64,000 nt of DNA from Sphingomonas soli NBRC 100801 (GCF_001591025.1 NZ_BCTZ01000007.1:1-64000), one strand, 5' to 3'; numbered from the stretch's first letter, positions 34,645 to 43,566 are shown. The notes: generated by a model from the sequence alone, not told the origin. Numbers and translations are program-made.

Positions 34645-36345
34645 TCAGCGGATCAGCGCCGCGGCGGGCGCGGGCTCGGAATCGGGTTCTGCCCCGCACA
34701 CGACAAAGCCGCGATAGCCATCCCGCGTCACATCGTCGCAGATCTCCCTGTAGCGATTGAACCCGCCGACATAGGGCATGAACACCCGCGCCTTTCCGGG
34801 CACGTTCGAGCCGGTGTACCAGGACTCGGCCAAGGGATAGAGCGTCGCGTCGGCGGTTTCGTTGACATGCTCGACCCAATCGTCCTCCGCCCCCGGCTCG
34901 GGCTCGATCAGGCCCAGCCTCTCGCCGGCCAGCATGCCGATACAGCCCGTGATCCAGTTCACATGCTGCTCGATCGCGCAGACCATGTTCGCCTTCACCG
35001 AAGGGCTGCCGGGCCCGGTGACGATGAAGAAATTGGGAAAGCCGGTGGTCATCAGCCCCAGATAGGTGCGCGGCCCGTTCGCCCATTTCTCCCTGAGCGG
35101 CATCGCCTCGCGCCCGCGAATGTCGATGTCCATGAGCGCCCCGGTGATCGCATCGAAGCCGGTGGCGAAGACGATCGCGTCGAGCGGATATTCCGCACCC
35201 TCGGTCCGCAGCCCCGTTGGGGTCAGCGTCTCGATGGGATCGGACTTCACGTCGACGAGCGTCACGTTCGGCCGGTTATAGGTCTCGTAATAGCCGGTAT
35301 CGAGGCACAGGCGGCGTGCGCCGATCGGATAGTCGCGCGGCGTCAGCAGCTCGGCGGTGGCCGGGTCCTTCACCGTCTCGCGAATCTTCCTGCGGACGAA
35401 ATCGGCGGCGGTATCGTTGGCCGCCTTGTCGGTCAGCAAATCCTTGTACGAATAGAGGAAGCTGACGCTGCCGCCCTTGCGCCACTTCGCCTCATAGACC
35501 GCGTTCCGCACCTCCTCGCTATCGTCGAGGGCGTTCTTCGTGGGAGCTGCGTGGCCCGCAATGCCGAATGGCGTATCCTGCGCCTGCTCGCGCCAATAGC
35601 CGTAGCGGCTTTTGTGCGCCTGCAGATCCTCCGCCGCGAGCGGATGATTGCGCGCCGGCACCGAGAAATTCGGAGTCCGCTGGAATACGAAAAGCTCGCG
35701 CGCCTCCTGGGCGATCAGCGGAATGATCTGGATCCCCGATGATCCCGTGCCGATCACACCGACGCGAAGGCCGGTGAAATCCACCGGCTCTTCGGGCCAC
35801 AGCCCGGTATGATACCATTTGCCTTCGAAGTCCTTCAGCCCGGCGAAATCGGGCAGACGGGGCAGTGACAGGTTTCCCGTCGCCATGATGCAGAAGCGCG
35901 CGGTGCAGGAATTGCCATCGCTCGTCTCGACGGCCCAAAGCCCGGCTTCTTCATCCAGGATCGCGGACAGCACCCGCGTGTTCGTCTGGATATCGCGGCG
36001 CAGATCGAAGCGATCGGCGACATGTTGGATATAGCGCAGGATATCGCCCTGCGCCGAATAGCGCTCGGGCCAGTTCCACTCCTGTTGAAGCTCGTCCGAG
36101 AAGGAGAAGGAATATTCGACGCTGTCGACATCGCAGCGCGCGCCGGGATAGCGATTCCAGAACCAGGTTCCCCCGACATCGCTGCCCGCTTCGAACACGC
36201 GCACCCGCAATCCCAGCGCCCGCAACCGGTGCAACGCGTAAACCCCAGCGAAACCGGCCCCAACGATGACGACATCATAATCGGATGCGGCATGCTCTTG
36301 CCCGCCATCGACCTCGCTATCCGTCACTTGCTCTCTCTCCATCAT
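34645..36345 (-). CDS. Baeyer-Villiger monooxygenase, cyclohexanone-monooxygenase-like
   Basis: About 566 residues. A type I BVMO inserts oxygen next to a ketone carbonyl using FAD and NADPH. FAD loop GAGFAG at 29-34, the FxGxxxHxxxW fingerprint as FEGKWYHTGLW at 173-183, and the NADP loop GTGSSG at 199-204 are intact. A middle segment, ARRLCLDTGYYETYNRPNV, matches the stretch after the active-site Arg in cyclohexanone and cyclopentanone monooxygenases, so a cyclic or alkyl ketone is favoured. ATG at 36345 or the adjacent one is the start. It leads an operon with an amidohydrolase and an MFS carrier and is divergent from an SDR gene. Confidence 0.92.
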   Translation of the reverse strand: MMEREQVTDSEVDGGQEHAASDYDVVIVGAGFAGVYALHRLRALGLRVRVFEAGSDVGGTWFWNRYPGARCDVDSVEYSFSFSDELQQEWNWPERYSAQGDILRYIQHVADRFDLRRDIQTNTRVLSAILDEEAGLWAVETSDGNSCTARFCIMATGNLSLPRLPDFAGLKDFEGKWYHTGLWPEEPVDFTGLRVGVIGTGSSGIQIIPLIAQEARELFVFQRTPNFSVPARNHPLAAEDLQAHKSRYGYWREQAQDTPFGIAGHAAPTKNALDDSEEVRNAVYEAKWRKGGSVSFLYSYKDLLTDKAANDTAADFVRRKIRETVKDPATAELLTPRDYPIGARRLCLDTGYYETYNRPNVTLVDVKSDPIETLTPTGLRTEGAEYPLDAIVFATGFDAITGALMDIDIRGREAMPLREKWANGPRTYLGLMTTGFPNFFIVTGPGSPSVKANMVCAIEQHVNWITGCIGMLAGERLGLIEPEPGAEDDWVEHVNETADATLYPLAESWYTGSNVPGKARVFMPYVGGFNRYREICDDVTRDGYRGFVVCGAEPDSEPAPAAALIR

Positions 36346-36926
36346 GATTGGCACCCCGCCGCCCTGCTGCGGCGGTAGAGAAATCCGAATGCCGCCTTGC
36401 GAGACCGGCGCACACATGAGCGCCCCGGCGCGGGCAGCGCCCCGCCCCCGGGCGATGCGAACGGGCACCCCGTATCCGGACCGGGCAAGCCCGCCATGAA
36501 ATGCGCCGCCCGTCCATGCACCCTGGCGTCCCGAGGCTCAGAAACGATCATGCGCGCCTGCCAACGCAAAAAACGAATTCGGTTATCGAAATCGGCGGTA
36601 ATATGGATTCGACATATCGTAAATATAGATCGATCGTACCAAGCAATGCTGAGCACATCTCAATCGAGTTGGCGGGAAACCTTCCAAAAGCATCTTTGAA
36701 AGTATAGTGGCAAATGCACAGCTTATTTTCACAGCACACTTATTGTATTTGCAATATGCCCGAACAATATAGTATAGATGTGTAAATTGCTCCCTGCGCA
36801 AGCAGCTATTCGTGATTTAGCAACATCGCGCTGACGCCCTTGTGCTATCAGGCTGCCACGCGGCCGTGATGGCCCCGCGCAGGCCGGACAACCGGCCTCG
36901 CTTCGATAAGGCTTGGTGGAGTGCGC
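36346..36926. promoter_or_regulatory. Divergent promoter region between BVMO and SDR genes
   Basis: About 580 bases, AT-rich from roughly 36550 to 36830, without a gene. It must drive both the BVMO operon (minus) and the SDR/NTF2 operon (plus). A small inverted repeat TATTG-N6-CAATA lies at 36741-36756. No convincing pair of sigma70 hexamers stands out. Confidence 0.5.
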
Positions 36927-37694
36927 ATGTCCCAAAACGATGTCGTTCTGGTGATCGGCGGTGCGAACGGCATCGGCGCAGCCTGCTGCGAAGTGATGCA
37001 TGCGCATGGCTGGTCGATTCTCGTCGCGGACAAGGACGAGGCAGGAGCCGAGGCCACCGCAGCCAGGCTGGATGGACGATCATTCGCGCTCGACGTGACC
37101 GATATCGCCGCGATCGAGAGCCTGGCGGATCGGATCGATCGCGACATAGGCCGTCTCGCGGCGCTGGTCGTGTCGTCGGGCATCTTCCAGCCCAATGTTC
37201 CGGTGGAACAGGCTCCGGCGGACCTGTTCGACACCATCACCGCCGTGAACCTGCGCGGCACCTATCATGCCAACCGCATATTCGGGGCGCGGATGGCGGC
37301 GCAGGGAGGGGGCGCCATCGTCAACATGGCCTCGGCAACGGCGCACGCCTCGAGTCCGAACAACATCTACGGGCCGGGCAAGGCCGCGATCATCAACATG
37401 ACCAAATGCTTCGCCGGAGAATGGGGCGGCCGCGGAGTGCGCGTGAACAGCGTTTCGCCCGGCATCGTGCTGGTTCCGCGCATCCGCGGACTGAAGGCAA
37501 AGGGCGACCGCTATCCCCCGGACCTGGACGAGCAGATGGCGCTGCGCCGCTGCGTGGAGCCGCGCGAAGTCGCCGAGACTGTCGAGTTCCTCGCATCGTC
37601 CCGCGCTTCCGGCATCACCGGCACCGACATCGTCGTCGATTGCGGCTGGGCGACCGGCGCACTGTGGAACGCATATCTTGGCGGGCTTCGCTGA
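36927..37694 (+). CDS. Short-chain dehydrogenase/reductase
   Basis: 255 residues. The cofactor loop GGANGIGAA, SSG in place of NNAG, and the catalytic YGPGK with preceding Ser (MASATAHASSPNNIY) are visible; ADKDEA after the second strand suggests NAD. ATG at 36927 has GGAG six bases upstream; an in-frame GTG at 36921 is less likely. Divergent from the BVMO gene and followed after 46 bases by an NTF2-fold gene. It may supply the ketone to the BVMO by oxidising an alcohol; that is inference from position. Confidence 0.9.
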   Translation: MSQNDVVLVIGGANGIGAACCEVMHAHGWSILVADKDEAGAEATAARLDGRSFALDVTDIAAIESLADRIDRDIGRLAALVVSSGIFQPNVPVEQAPADLFDTITAVNLRGTYHANRIFGARMAAQGGGAIVNMASATAHASSPNNIYGPGKAAIINMTKCFAGEWGGRGVRVNSVSPGIVLVPRIRGLKAKGDRYPPDLDEQMALRRCVEPREVAETVEFLASSRASGITGTDIVVDCGWATGALWNAYLGGLR

Positions 37695-37740
37695 CCGGGC
37701 AGTTCGCCCGAACGAGATTTCAAACAGGGAACCGAACACT

Positions 37741-38217
37741 ATGGACCGGACGGCGCAACTTCTCGCCATTATGGAATTGCAGCGCGGAATCGCCGATTTC
37801 TGGCATGACGTGGACACCGAATGGGGCCGGAAGGCCGCACAATTCTACGCCGAGGACGCCGTCTATGAAGCCGAGCCGCTGAAGCTGGTGGGACGCGAGG
37901 CGATCCAGCGCTTCTATAGCTGGCGCGAAGATCGGGGAGACCGGACGGCCGTGCACGGCGTGCTGAACTTCCGCGCCGATTTCGAGGACGAGCACCATGC
38001 CGTCGCGACCTGGTACATGTTGCTATATGCCTGTGACGGCACACCGCCCCACCCCGCCGAACCCCCGACGCGGATCAGCCGCGTGACCGAGAATTACCGC
38101 TGGGACGCAGGCGAAGACCGCTGGCTGTGCACACGCCGCTATGTCGAGAATCTGTTCCGGGGAGGCTCGCAGCTCAACGCGCCCGCAGCGTTGAACAAGG
38201 GAGCCGTCCTGCCCTGA
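37741..38217 (+). CDS. NTF2/SnoaL-fold protein, copy 1
   Basis: 158 residues from ATG at 37741 (MDRTAQLLAIM). The NTF2-like cone fold is suggested by the helix with FWHDVDTEWGRKAAQFY, AEDAVYEAE, a central VHGVLNFRADF strand and a C-terminal YVENLFRGG. Such folds serve as isomerases, dehydratases, cyclases and lyases, including the gamma-formaldehyde lyases of lignin-dimer pathways in sphingomonads. It is clearly paralogous to the protein at 42817-43317. Each copy sits beside a BVMO gene, which hints at a shared step. No catalytic residue can be assigned safely. Confidence 0.82.
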   Translation: MDRTAQLLAIMELQRGIADFWHDVDTEWGRKAAQFYAEDAVYEAEPLKLVGREAIQRFYSWREDRGDRTAVHGVLNFRADFEDEHHAVATWYMLLYACDGTPPHPAEPPTRISRVTENYRWDAGEDRWLCTRRYVENLFRGGSQLNAPAALNKGAVLP

Positions 38218-38240
38218 CCCGAAGAGCCGGGAGCGGCGCT

Positions 38241-38579
38241 TCAGCCGCCGCTCACGGCGTCCAACTGCTGCGTGAGCTGGAGCAGCTTGCGCGCGGCGAT
38301 CCCCGCATTGGGCCAGGACGTATAGAAAGCGAGATGGGTGATCATTTCGCCCAGCTCCTCACGCGTGATGCCGTTTTCAAGCCCGGTCTGCATATGGCCG
38401 ATCATCTGATCGGGGCGGTGCATCGCGATCAGCGCCGCGATCGTGATCATCGACCGGTCGCGCTGCGAAAGCCCGCCGCGCTCCCAAAGATCGTCGTAGA
38501 GCACCGACTGGGTATATTGGTTGAAGTCCGGAGCTACCTTGGCGAGCTCCGCGCCCTTCCCGCCATAAGGCCGCATCAT
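38241..38579 (-). CDS. Carboxymuconolactone-decarboxylase-like protein A
   Basis: 112 residues, all of one CMD domain: WERGGLSQRDRSMITIAALIAM, then LENGITREELGEMITHLAFYTSWPNAGIAA. The CxxC pair of AhpD peroxidases is absent, so a decarboxylase, lactonase or isomerase role fits better than peroxide reduction. The start overlaps the stop of the next CMD gene (ATGA), and the two are about the same length and related, so they may form a heteromer. It lies last in the lysR transcript. Confidence 0.88.
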   Translation of the reverse strand: MMRPYGGKGAELAKVAPDFNQYTQSVLYDDLWERGGLSQRDRSMITIAALIAMHRPDQMIGHMQTGLENGITREELGEMITHLAFYTSWPNAGIAARKLLQLTQQLDAVSGG

Positions 38580-38920
38580 GCCGGCTGCTCCGCCGCGCGA
38601 TCGCGCGCTTCGAGCACTTCCATCAGCTTCGCGACCGCAGAATTGGCGGAGGGCCAGGCGGCGTAGAAAGCGAGATGCGTCATCGCCTCCGCGATTTCCT
38701 CCCGGCTCAGCCCGTTATCCAAGCCGTGGTTGAGCTGGGCGGCGAGTTCGTCCGGCCGATACATGGCGAGCAGCGCTGCGATGGTAATCAGGCTGCGATC
38801 CCGCTTGGAAAGCCCCGGACGTTCCCAGATCTCGTCGATCAGCAAATGCTGGGTATAATCGCAAAATGCCGGGATCACCGCGCGCAGCGCTTCGTCGTCC
38901 GCATCAAGCTGTTTCTGCAA
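38576..38920 (-). CDS. Carboxymuconolactone-decarboxylase-like protein B
   Basis: About 114 residues from TTG at 38920, chosen because AAGGAG lies eight bases upstream; no ATG fits, and the open frame before it is a shadow of lysR. The CMD core is WERPGLSKRDRSLITIAALLAMYRPDE and LDNGLSREEIAEAMTHLAFYAAWPSANSA. No CxxC. It overlaps the 3' end of lysR by 17 bases, so both CMD genes are translated from the lysR message. Confidence 0.82.
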   Translation of the reverse strand: MQKQLDADDEALRAVIPAFCDYTQHLLIDEIWERPGLSKRDRSLITIAALLAMYRPDELAAQLNHGLDNGLSREEIAEAMTHLAFYAAWPSANSAVAKLMEVLEARDRAAEQPA

Positions 38921-39872
38921 TTCCCGCTCCTTCGTTCGGCTCGACCGGCGGCGCATCCTTGATGAGCTCGCGCAGCATTTTCTCCACCACATCAGCAACC
39001 AGATCGACGGCGCGGCGGCGGTTGCTGCCGATGCTCACCACCAGCTTGATCGGAATTGCGGGATCGACGATCCGCGAGGCGCGCAGGCGCTCGGCATGCA
39101 CGTCGCCGGCGATCCAGCCGAGCCGGGCGGCGGCGCTTCCCGCCAGCATCGGCAGGATCAGATAACCCACCCCGTCCTGCACCATCGCGGCGCGGCTGCC
39201 AGGCGTGTTCGCCTCTGCCACCACCGTCAGGCTCACGCGCTTGCGCGCTGCGGTGGCGTCCAGCGAACGCCGCCATTCGGTGTGCTGAGACGGCAGCAGC
39301 AACGGAAGGCCCGCCAGGCTGGAAAAGGATATCGTCTTGCGCGCGGTCGCTTCGCTTGTCGGCAGACCGACAAGGTAGGTGTCTCCCGACCCGATCTCGC
39401 GATCGTCATGGCCGAGCGCCCGCCCGCTGCGCATGAAGATGGCGAGATCCGTGCGCCCTTCCTTCAGATCGGTGCGGATATTGTCGCTGACCGCGTCGCC
39501 GATGGTGAGGCGGATATTGGGGTGTATCCGCCTGATTTCATTCACCAGCGGCCCCGACAGATAGCTTGCGATCTGCGGGCCGACGGCGATCTTGACCTCT
39601 TCGTCGGCCTCGATGACCTGCCGCTTTCCGCTCCCGATCATTTCCTGTGCGGCCGCGATGATCGTCTCGACATGCGGCATCAGCTGCTCGCCAAGTTCGG
39701 TAAGCCGAACCCCGCGCGCATTGCGATGAAACAGGCGTCCGCCACATTCATATTCCAGCGCGGCGAGCTGGCGGCTGACCACCGATTGCGCACAATTGAG
39801 GCGCAGCGCAGTCTGATAAAGACTGCCGGTTTCGAGAATGAGCTTCACCATACGAAGTTGGACAAGTTCCAC
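38904..39872 (-). CDS. LysR-family transcriptional regulator
   Basis: 322 residues. The N-terminal winged helix reads VKLILETGSLYQTALRLNCAQSVVSRQLAALEYECGGRLFHRNARGVRLTELG, and the remainder is the periplasmic-binding-like effector domain (VGLPTSEAT, LLLPSQHTEWR, MVQDGVGYLILP). It probably senses a pathway acid and activates the two BVMO operons. The gene is cotranscribed with two CMD genes rather than divergent from a target, as is commoner. The nearest candidate targets are the promoters at 36.3-36.9 kb and 43.3-43.6 kb. Confidence 0.93.
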   Translation of the reverse strand: MELVQLRMVKLILETGSLYQTALRLNCAQSVVSRQLAALEYECGGRLFHRNARGVRLTELGEQLMPHVETIIAAAQEMIGSGKRQVIEADEEVKIAVGPQIASYLSGPLVNEIRRIHPNIRLTIGDAVSDNIRTDLKEGRTDLAIFMRSGRALGHDDREIGSGDTYLVGLPTSEATARKTISFSSLAGLPLLLPSQHTEWRRSLDATAARKRVSLTVVAEANTPGSRAAMVQDGVGYLILPMLAGSAAARLGWIAGDVHAERLRASRIVDPAIPIKLVVSIGSNRRRAVDLVADVVEKMLRELIKDAPPVEPNEGAGIAETA

Positions 39873-40000
39873 GCTACGACATCCAGATCGTTGTTAATTT
39901 CCCGCGGGGAACATCGCACATCGGCAGCCAGCGTCCTACCCCGGCTCCTCGCCGGGCGGCGCAAGAGCGCGCCGCGCCGGCAAAGGCGCCGAACGGGAAG

Positions 40001-40387
40001 CTAGCCCTTGGCGGCATCCAGCTCGGCAAAAGTCTCCCGGGCGATGCGCGTGGAATCGATGCCTGCGGGCACGCCGCAATAGACCGCCACCTGCAGCAAC
40101 GCCTCGCGAATTTGCTCGCGCGTCAGCCCGTTGTTGAGTGCCGCCTTGACGTGGAGCTTGAGCTCGTGCGGCCGATTCAGCGCGCTGATCATCCCGAGAT
40201 TCAGGATGCTGCGTTCCTGGAGCGTCAGCCCTTCCCGGGACCAGACATGCCCCCAGCAATATTCGGTCGACAGCTCCTGCATCGGCATCGAGAAATCGTC
40301 TGCGCCCGCCATGGACTTCTCGACGAAATCCGCGCCGAGCACCTGCTTGCGCAGGGCCAGGCCGCGATCGAACTTTTCACTCTTCAT
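40001..40387 (-). CDS. Carboxymuconolactone-decarboxylase-like protein C (PcaC-like)
   Basis: About 128 residues from ATG at 40387 (MKSEKFDRGLALR). Compared with proteins A and B it is closer to true 4-carboxymuconolactone decarboxylase: FDRGLALRKQVLG near the N-terminus, WSREGLTLQERSILNLGMI and VAVYCGVPAGIDS near the C-terminus. That enzyme makes 3-oxoadipate enol-lactone in the protocatechuate branch, but none of the other pca genes is here. It ends the operon that starts with the NTF2/BVMO pair. Confidence 0.86.
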   Translation of the reverse strand: MKSEKFDRGLALRKQVLGADFVEKSMAGADDFSMPMQELSTEYCWGHVWSREGLTLQERSILNLGMISALNRPHELKLHVKAALNNGLTREQIREALLQVAVYCGVPAGIDSTRIARETFAELDAAKG

Positions 40388-40410
40388 GGTCTTCTTCCTC
40401 CATTCAATCG

Positions 40411-40866
40411 TTAGACACGCCGCCAGTCGAGCCAGCGAGAGAGCGTGACGCCGCGTTCCTCGACGGGCGGCACATGCAGCCTGAGCAGATCGCCATGGCA
40501 TTCGATGCCACGCATCAGATCGGTGCCCACGTGGTTCTGATGGGTCGAAACCTCCACATGGTGGACGATGCGATCCGGGCCGGTCAGCGTGAAGCGGCCG
40601 GCATAGGCATCGAAGGTGCGCGCGGATTCCGCGAGCTCCTCAAGCGTCGCGCCACGGCGATCCTCGCTGATCGTGCGGCGGCGTTCGCCGAGCGGGATGG
40701 CCACCGCCATGCGGCCGCCGGCCAGATAATGCAGAAAGCCGTTGGGGCTCGTGCCATATAGCGGATTGGGACGAACGACTCCGCCGCGGTCTTCGAACGC
40801 CCGGGTAAGCTGCCAGCAGCCAAGGATATCGGCCATGCGCACGGCGCGGTCGCCCGCCGCACTCAT
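40411..40866 (-). CDS. Lipocalin-like domain protein
   Basis: 151 residues with the lipocalin-like pattern DILGCWQLTRAFEDRGG, then LYGTSPNGFLHYLAGGRMAVAI and ARTFDAYAGRFTLTGPDRIVHHVEVS. This family, seen beside many catabolic oxygenases, probably binds or isomerises a hydrophobic intermediate; no function is established to my knowledge. It lies between the PcaC-like gene and the HAPMO-like BVMO gene on the same strand, with short gaps, so it belongs to the same operon. Confidence 0.8.
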   Translation of the reverse strand: MSAAGDRAVRMADILGCWQLTRAFEDRGGVVRPNPLYGTSPNGFLHYLAGGRMAVAIPLGERRRTISEDRRGATLEELAESARTFDAYAGRFTLTGPDRIVHHVEVSTHQNHVGTDLMRGIECHGDLLRLHVPPVEERGVTLSRWLDWRRV

Positions 40867-40899
40867 CGCGCGGCCATCCGGGTTTCGCGTATCACCGCG

Positions 40900-42816
40900 T
40901 CATCCAAACACATAATCGGCGGGACTGAACGAGCCGACATGCCGGTAATATCGCTCTGCCCGCCACGGCATGTTGACGCTCGTCCGACCGAACCGGTTCA
41001 CATAATAGGAGCTCTTGCCGGCGCTGGCCCAGATCAAGGCATCGGCGGCCGCATCGATATCCCGGTTATAGGCGTCGAACTTGTCCTGCTGCACCTCGAC
41101 ACTTCGGGCACCGCGTTCCAGCATGGTGGCGATACCCTGGGCGGCGTACCGGCCCCAGATCTCAAGCCATTTGGGCATGGATCCGGAGCGCGGCTGGCTG
41201 TTGGGGCCGTACAGCATGAACAGGTTGGGAAAACCGGGCATGGCGAGCCCGAGATAGGCCCGGGCACCGTCATGCTGCCATGCCGCGGAGATCGCCGTGC
41301 CCCCCCGCCCGACATAGTCGACCGGCCAGAGATAGTCCTCGGTAACGAACCCGGTGGAGAGGACCACGATATCCACCGGATGCCGCGTGCCGTCATCCGC
41401 GATCACCGCATCCGCCTCGACCCGCGCGACCCGCGACGCCACCAGCTCGACATTGGGCCGCAGCAACGCCTCGTACCAGCCATTGTCCTTGACCATCCGG
41501 CGGGTCCAGGGCGCGTGATCGGGAATACACTTGGCGAGCAGTTCCTCATTGCCGCCCAGCCGATCGCGGATGGTGCCCACCAGATATTCGCGGAGCCGGG
41601 CGTTGCGTTCGTTCACGCCTCCCCGCGCGGTCCATTCGGGATCGAGCTCCTGCAATCCCGGCAGATCCTGGGTCGAATGCCAGTGGAAGCCGAAGCACGC
41701 CCAATTCGCGTAATAGGGGACGGTCTCGAGCAGCCATTGCTCGCCGTCTGGCACCCTGTCGTGATAGCCCACCGCCGGCTGGACCCAGTTCGGCGAGCGC
41801 TGGAACACCACCACCTGCCCCGCGGTTTCCGCGATCCGGGGCACGAGCTGGCAGCCCGTGGAGCCGGTGCCTATCACGGCGATGCGCTTGTCCGCGAGAT
41901 CCAGGCGGGCCGGCCAGGCGGTCGTGTGGAATTTCGGACCCTTGAAATCGTCCAGACCCGGAATGTCGGGGATGAGCGGCTTGTTGAACAGGCCCGCCGC
42001 GCTGATGATGGCGCTCGCCCGCATCGTCCGCGGCATGCCCTTCTCACGATATTCGACGTCCCAGCATTTGCCCTGCTCGTCCCATACGGCGCGGCGGACC
42101 TCGACACCCATGCGGAGGCGATCGGCAACGCCGAACTTTCTCGCGACATGCTCGATATAGTCGCGCACTTCCGCCCCCGGCGCGAAGAGATGCTTCCAGG
42201 GATAGGTCTGCTCGAAGGTATATTGGTAGAAGCGGTTGGGGATATCGACGCGGACATCGGGATATTGGTTGGCCTCCCAGGTCCCCCCGGCCCGCTGCTG
42301 ACGATCGAAAATCGTGAACGGAATGCCGAGCTGCTTCAGATATATCGCGCTGGCGATCCCCCCGAAGCCTGCGCCGATGACCAGGACGTGGAAGCCTTCG
42401 GGAAGCGCCGCCCGGATCGACGCAGCGCGCCCCGCGAACGCATCGATCGCGCTGGAGAAAGCGAGCTGCTCCGAGCTGAGGGCGAATTCATCGTCATTTA
42501 CCTGCCTTCCGGCAAACATCTCGACGAGCTGCCGGACCTCATCGGGTTGGGGTGCCGCAGGCTGGGCAAGCCGCTTGCCCAGATGCTCGACCGCAAGCTC
42601 GACCAGCGCCGCGCGGTCGCTGGCGCGAACCATGGTCGCGGAAGAGGCCCCGCCGTTCATCGGCACCTGCTCGACGCCGATTGCCGCAAAGGCCGGGTCG
42701 CCCGTCGCCTGAAACAGCGCAAGCCGCAGTGCATTCAGATTGCACGCCTCGACTGCCTGCCGGACGAACTCCGCAGACGTGCCGACAATCGCAGTCTCGG
42801 AAAGGCGCGTGACCAT
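40900..42816 (-). CDS. Baeyer-Villiger monooxygenase, 4-hydroxyacetophenone-monooxygenase-like
   Basis: 638 residues. About 140 extra N-terminal residues precede the FAD loop GAGFGG (148-153); such an extension and total length are typical of 4-hydroxyacetophenone monooxygenase (640 residues). The BVMO fingerprint FKGPKFHTTAW is at 291-301 and the second dinucleotide loop GTGSTG near 316. The enzyme would convert an aryl or alkyl ketone to an ester with NADPH and FAD. ATG follows directly on the NTF2 stop (TGAATG), so the two are coupled. Despite the relation to HAPMO, no hydroquinone pathway genes are adjacent. Confidence 0.92.
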   Translation of the reverse strand: MVTRLSETAIVGTSAEFVRQAVEACNLNALRLALFQATGDPAFAAIGVEQVPMNGGASSATMVRASDRAALVELAVEHLGKRLAQPAAPQPDEVRQLVEMFAGRQVNDDEFALSSEQLAFSSAIDAFAGRAASIRAALPEGFHVLVIGAGFGGIASAIYLKQLGIPFTIFDRQQRAGGTWEANQYPDVRVDIPNRFYQYTFEQTYPWKHLFAPGAEVRDYIEHVARKFGVADRLRMGVEVRRAVWDEQGKCWDVEYREKGMPRTMRASAIISAAGLFNKPLIPDIPGLDDFKGPKFHTTAWPARLDLADKRIAVIGTGSTGCQLVPRIAETAGQVVVFQRSPNWVQPAVGYHDRVPDGEQWLLETVPYYANWACFGFHWHSTQDLPGLQELDPEWTARGGVNERNARLREYLVGTIRDRLGGNEELLAKCIPDHAPWTRRMVKDNGWYEALLRPNVELVASRVARVEADAVIADDGTRHPVDIVVLSTGFVTEDYLWPVDYVGRGGTAISAAWQHDGARAYLGLAMPGFPNLFMLYGPNSQPRSGSMPKWLEIWGRYAAQGIATMLERGARSVEVQQDKFDAYNRDIDAAADALIWASAGKSSYYVNRFGRTSVNMPWRAERYYRHVGSFSPADYVFG

Positions 42817-43317
42817 TCAGGCCGAGCCCAGGCGCTTGGCGATTTCTTCGGACGATGCATGCGTGCCCTTCACCCCGCCCCGGAACAGCGGGTTCCACGT
42901 CCGGCGTTTGATCAGCCAATCGCCATCCTGAAGTACATAGACGTCCTCCAGCCTCGATATCGCGATCGGCGGCGCGCTGACCTGAGGCGGCTCGCCGTCA
43001 TGGGCATAGATCATGCAAATCCAGGACGACTGCACGCACGTGTCGCTTTCGAAGGTGCACATGAAATTGCTGATCGCGTGGACCACGACGCGCGGCCCGC
43101 GGTCATGGCGAAAGGCGTAGAAGGCCGCGATCTCGGCTCGACCGTTATAGGGGGTGCTGCCGTTCCGGATCTCGAAAACCGCGTCTTCGGTATAATATTC
43201 CGCAGCATTGCGGCCCCAGTTGAAATCCACGTCATGCCAATATGCCACGAGCTTGTGGTGCAGATCGGCGATCACGTCGCGCTTCTCGGCGGGGGTCACG
43301 CGGGCTCCTCTCTTCAT
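42817..43317 (-). CDS. NTF2/SnoaL-fold protein, copy 2
   Basis: 166 residues from ATG at 43317 (MKRGARVTPAEKRDV). It shares with copy 1 the AYWHDVDFNWGRNAAEYY helix, TEDAVFEIR, the central VVHAISNFMCTFES strand and the C-terminal NPLFRGG, so the two are paralogues. It is the first gene of the operon and its TGA touches the ATG of the BVMO gene. The pairing of one BVMO with one NTF2 protein, seen twice, is the main clue to function: handling of the BVMO substrate or product. No family with known activity can be named. Confidence 0.83.
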   Translation of the reverse strand: MKRGARVTPAEKRDVIADLHHKLVAYWHDVDFNWGRNAAEYYTEDAVFEIRNGSTPYNGRAEIAAFYAFRHDRGPRVVVHAISNFMCTFESDTCVQSSWICMIYAHDGEPPQVSAPPIAISRLEDVYVLQDGDWLIKRRTWNPLFRGGVKGTHASSEEIAKRLGSA

Positions 43318-43566
43318 TCCGCTCACTACGGATCCAAGGATAATTAGAAACCAGCGCACAGAATTGTCAATTCGCGTATCGGCAACTTATAATTTGCGCA
43401 GAACAACATACCAATTTACTTAAAGCATCTGTACCACTCTCGAGGCTCGCACGAAAACATCTCTTTGATTACTTATTTAAGTATTTCGCGCAACATCGAA
43501 GATATCAACTTCAATCAGATCACATAATACAATAGAGTACTTTATTTATTCATATGCAGGAGGGGC
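43318..43566. promoter_or_regulatory. Divergent promoter region, AT-rich
   Basis: About 250 AT-rich bases between the NTF2/BVMO operon and the exported hydrolase. A TACAAT hexamer at 43528-43533 could be the -10 of the plus-strand gene; the -35 is poor. Confidence 0.45.
43470..43483. promoter_or_regulatory. Candidate operator TACTTA-TT-TAAGTA
   Basis: A perfect 14-bp inverted repeat with a two-base centre, in the divergent promoter. A related half (TTTACTTA) is found at about 43415 and again at about 32163. Fits a LysR- or MarR-type site, but the link to the local LysR is only by position. Confidence 0.4.

Noticed and set aside
40939..43347. 802-codon plus-strand open frame opposite the second BVMO and NTF2 genes
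   Set aside because: Same type of shadow; the minus strand carries complete family motifs.
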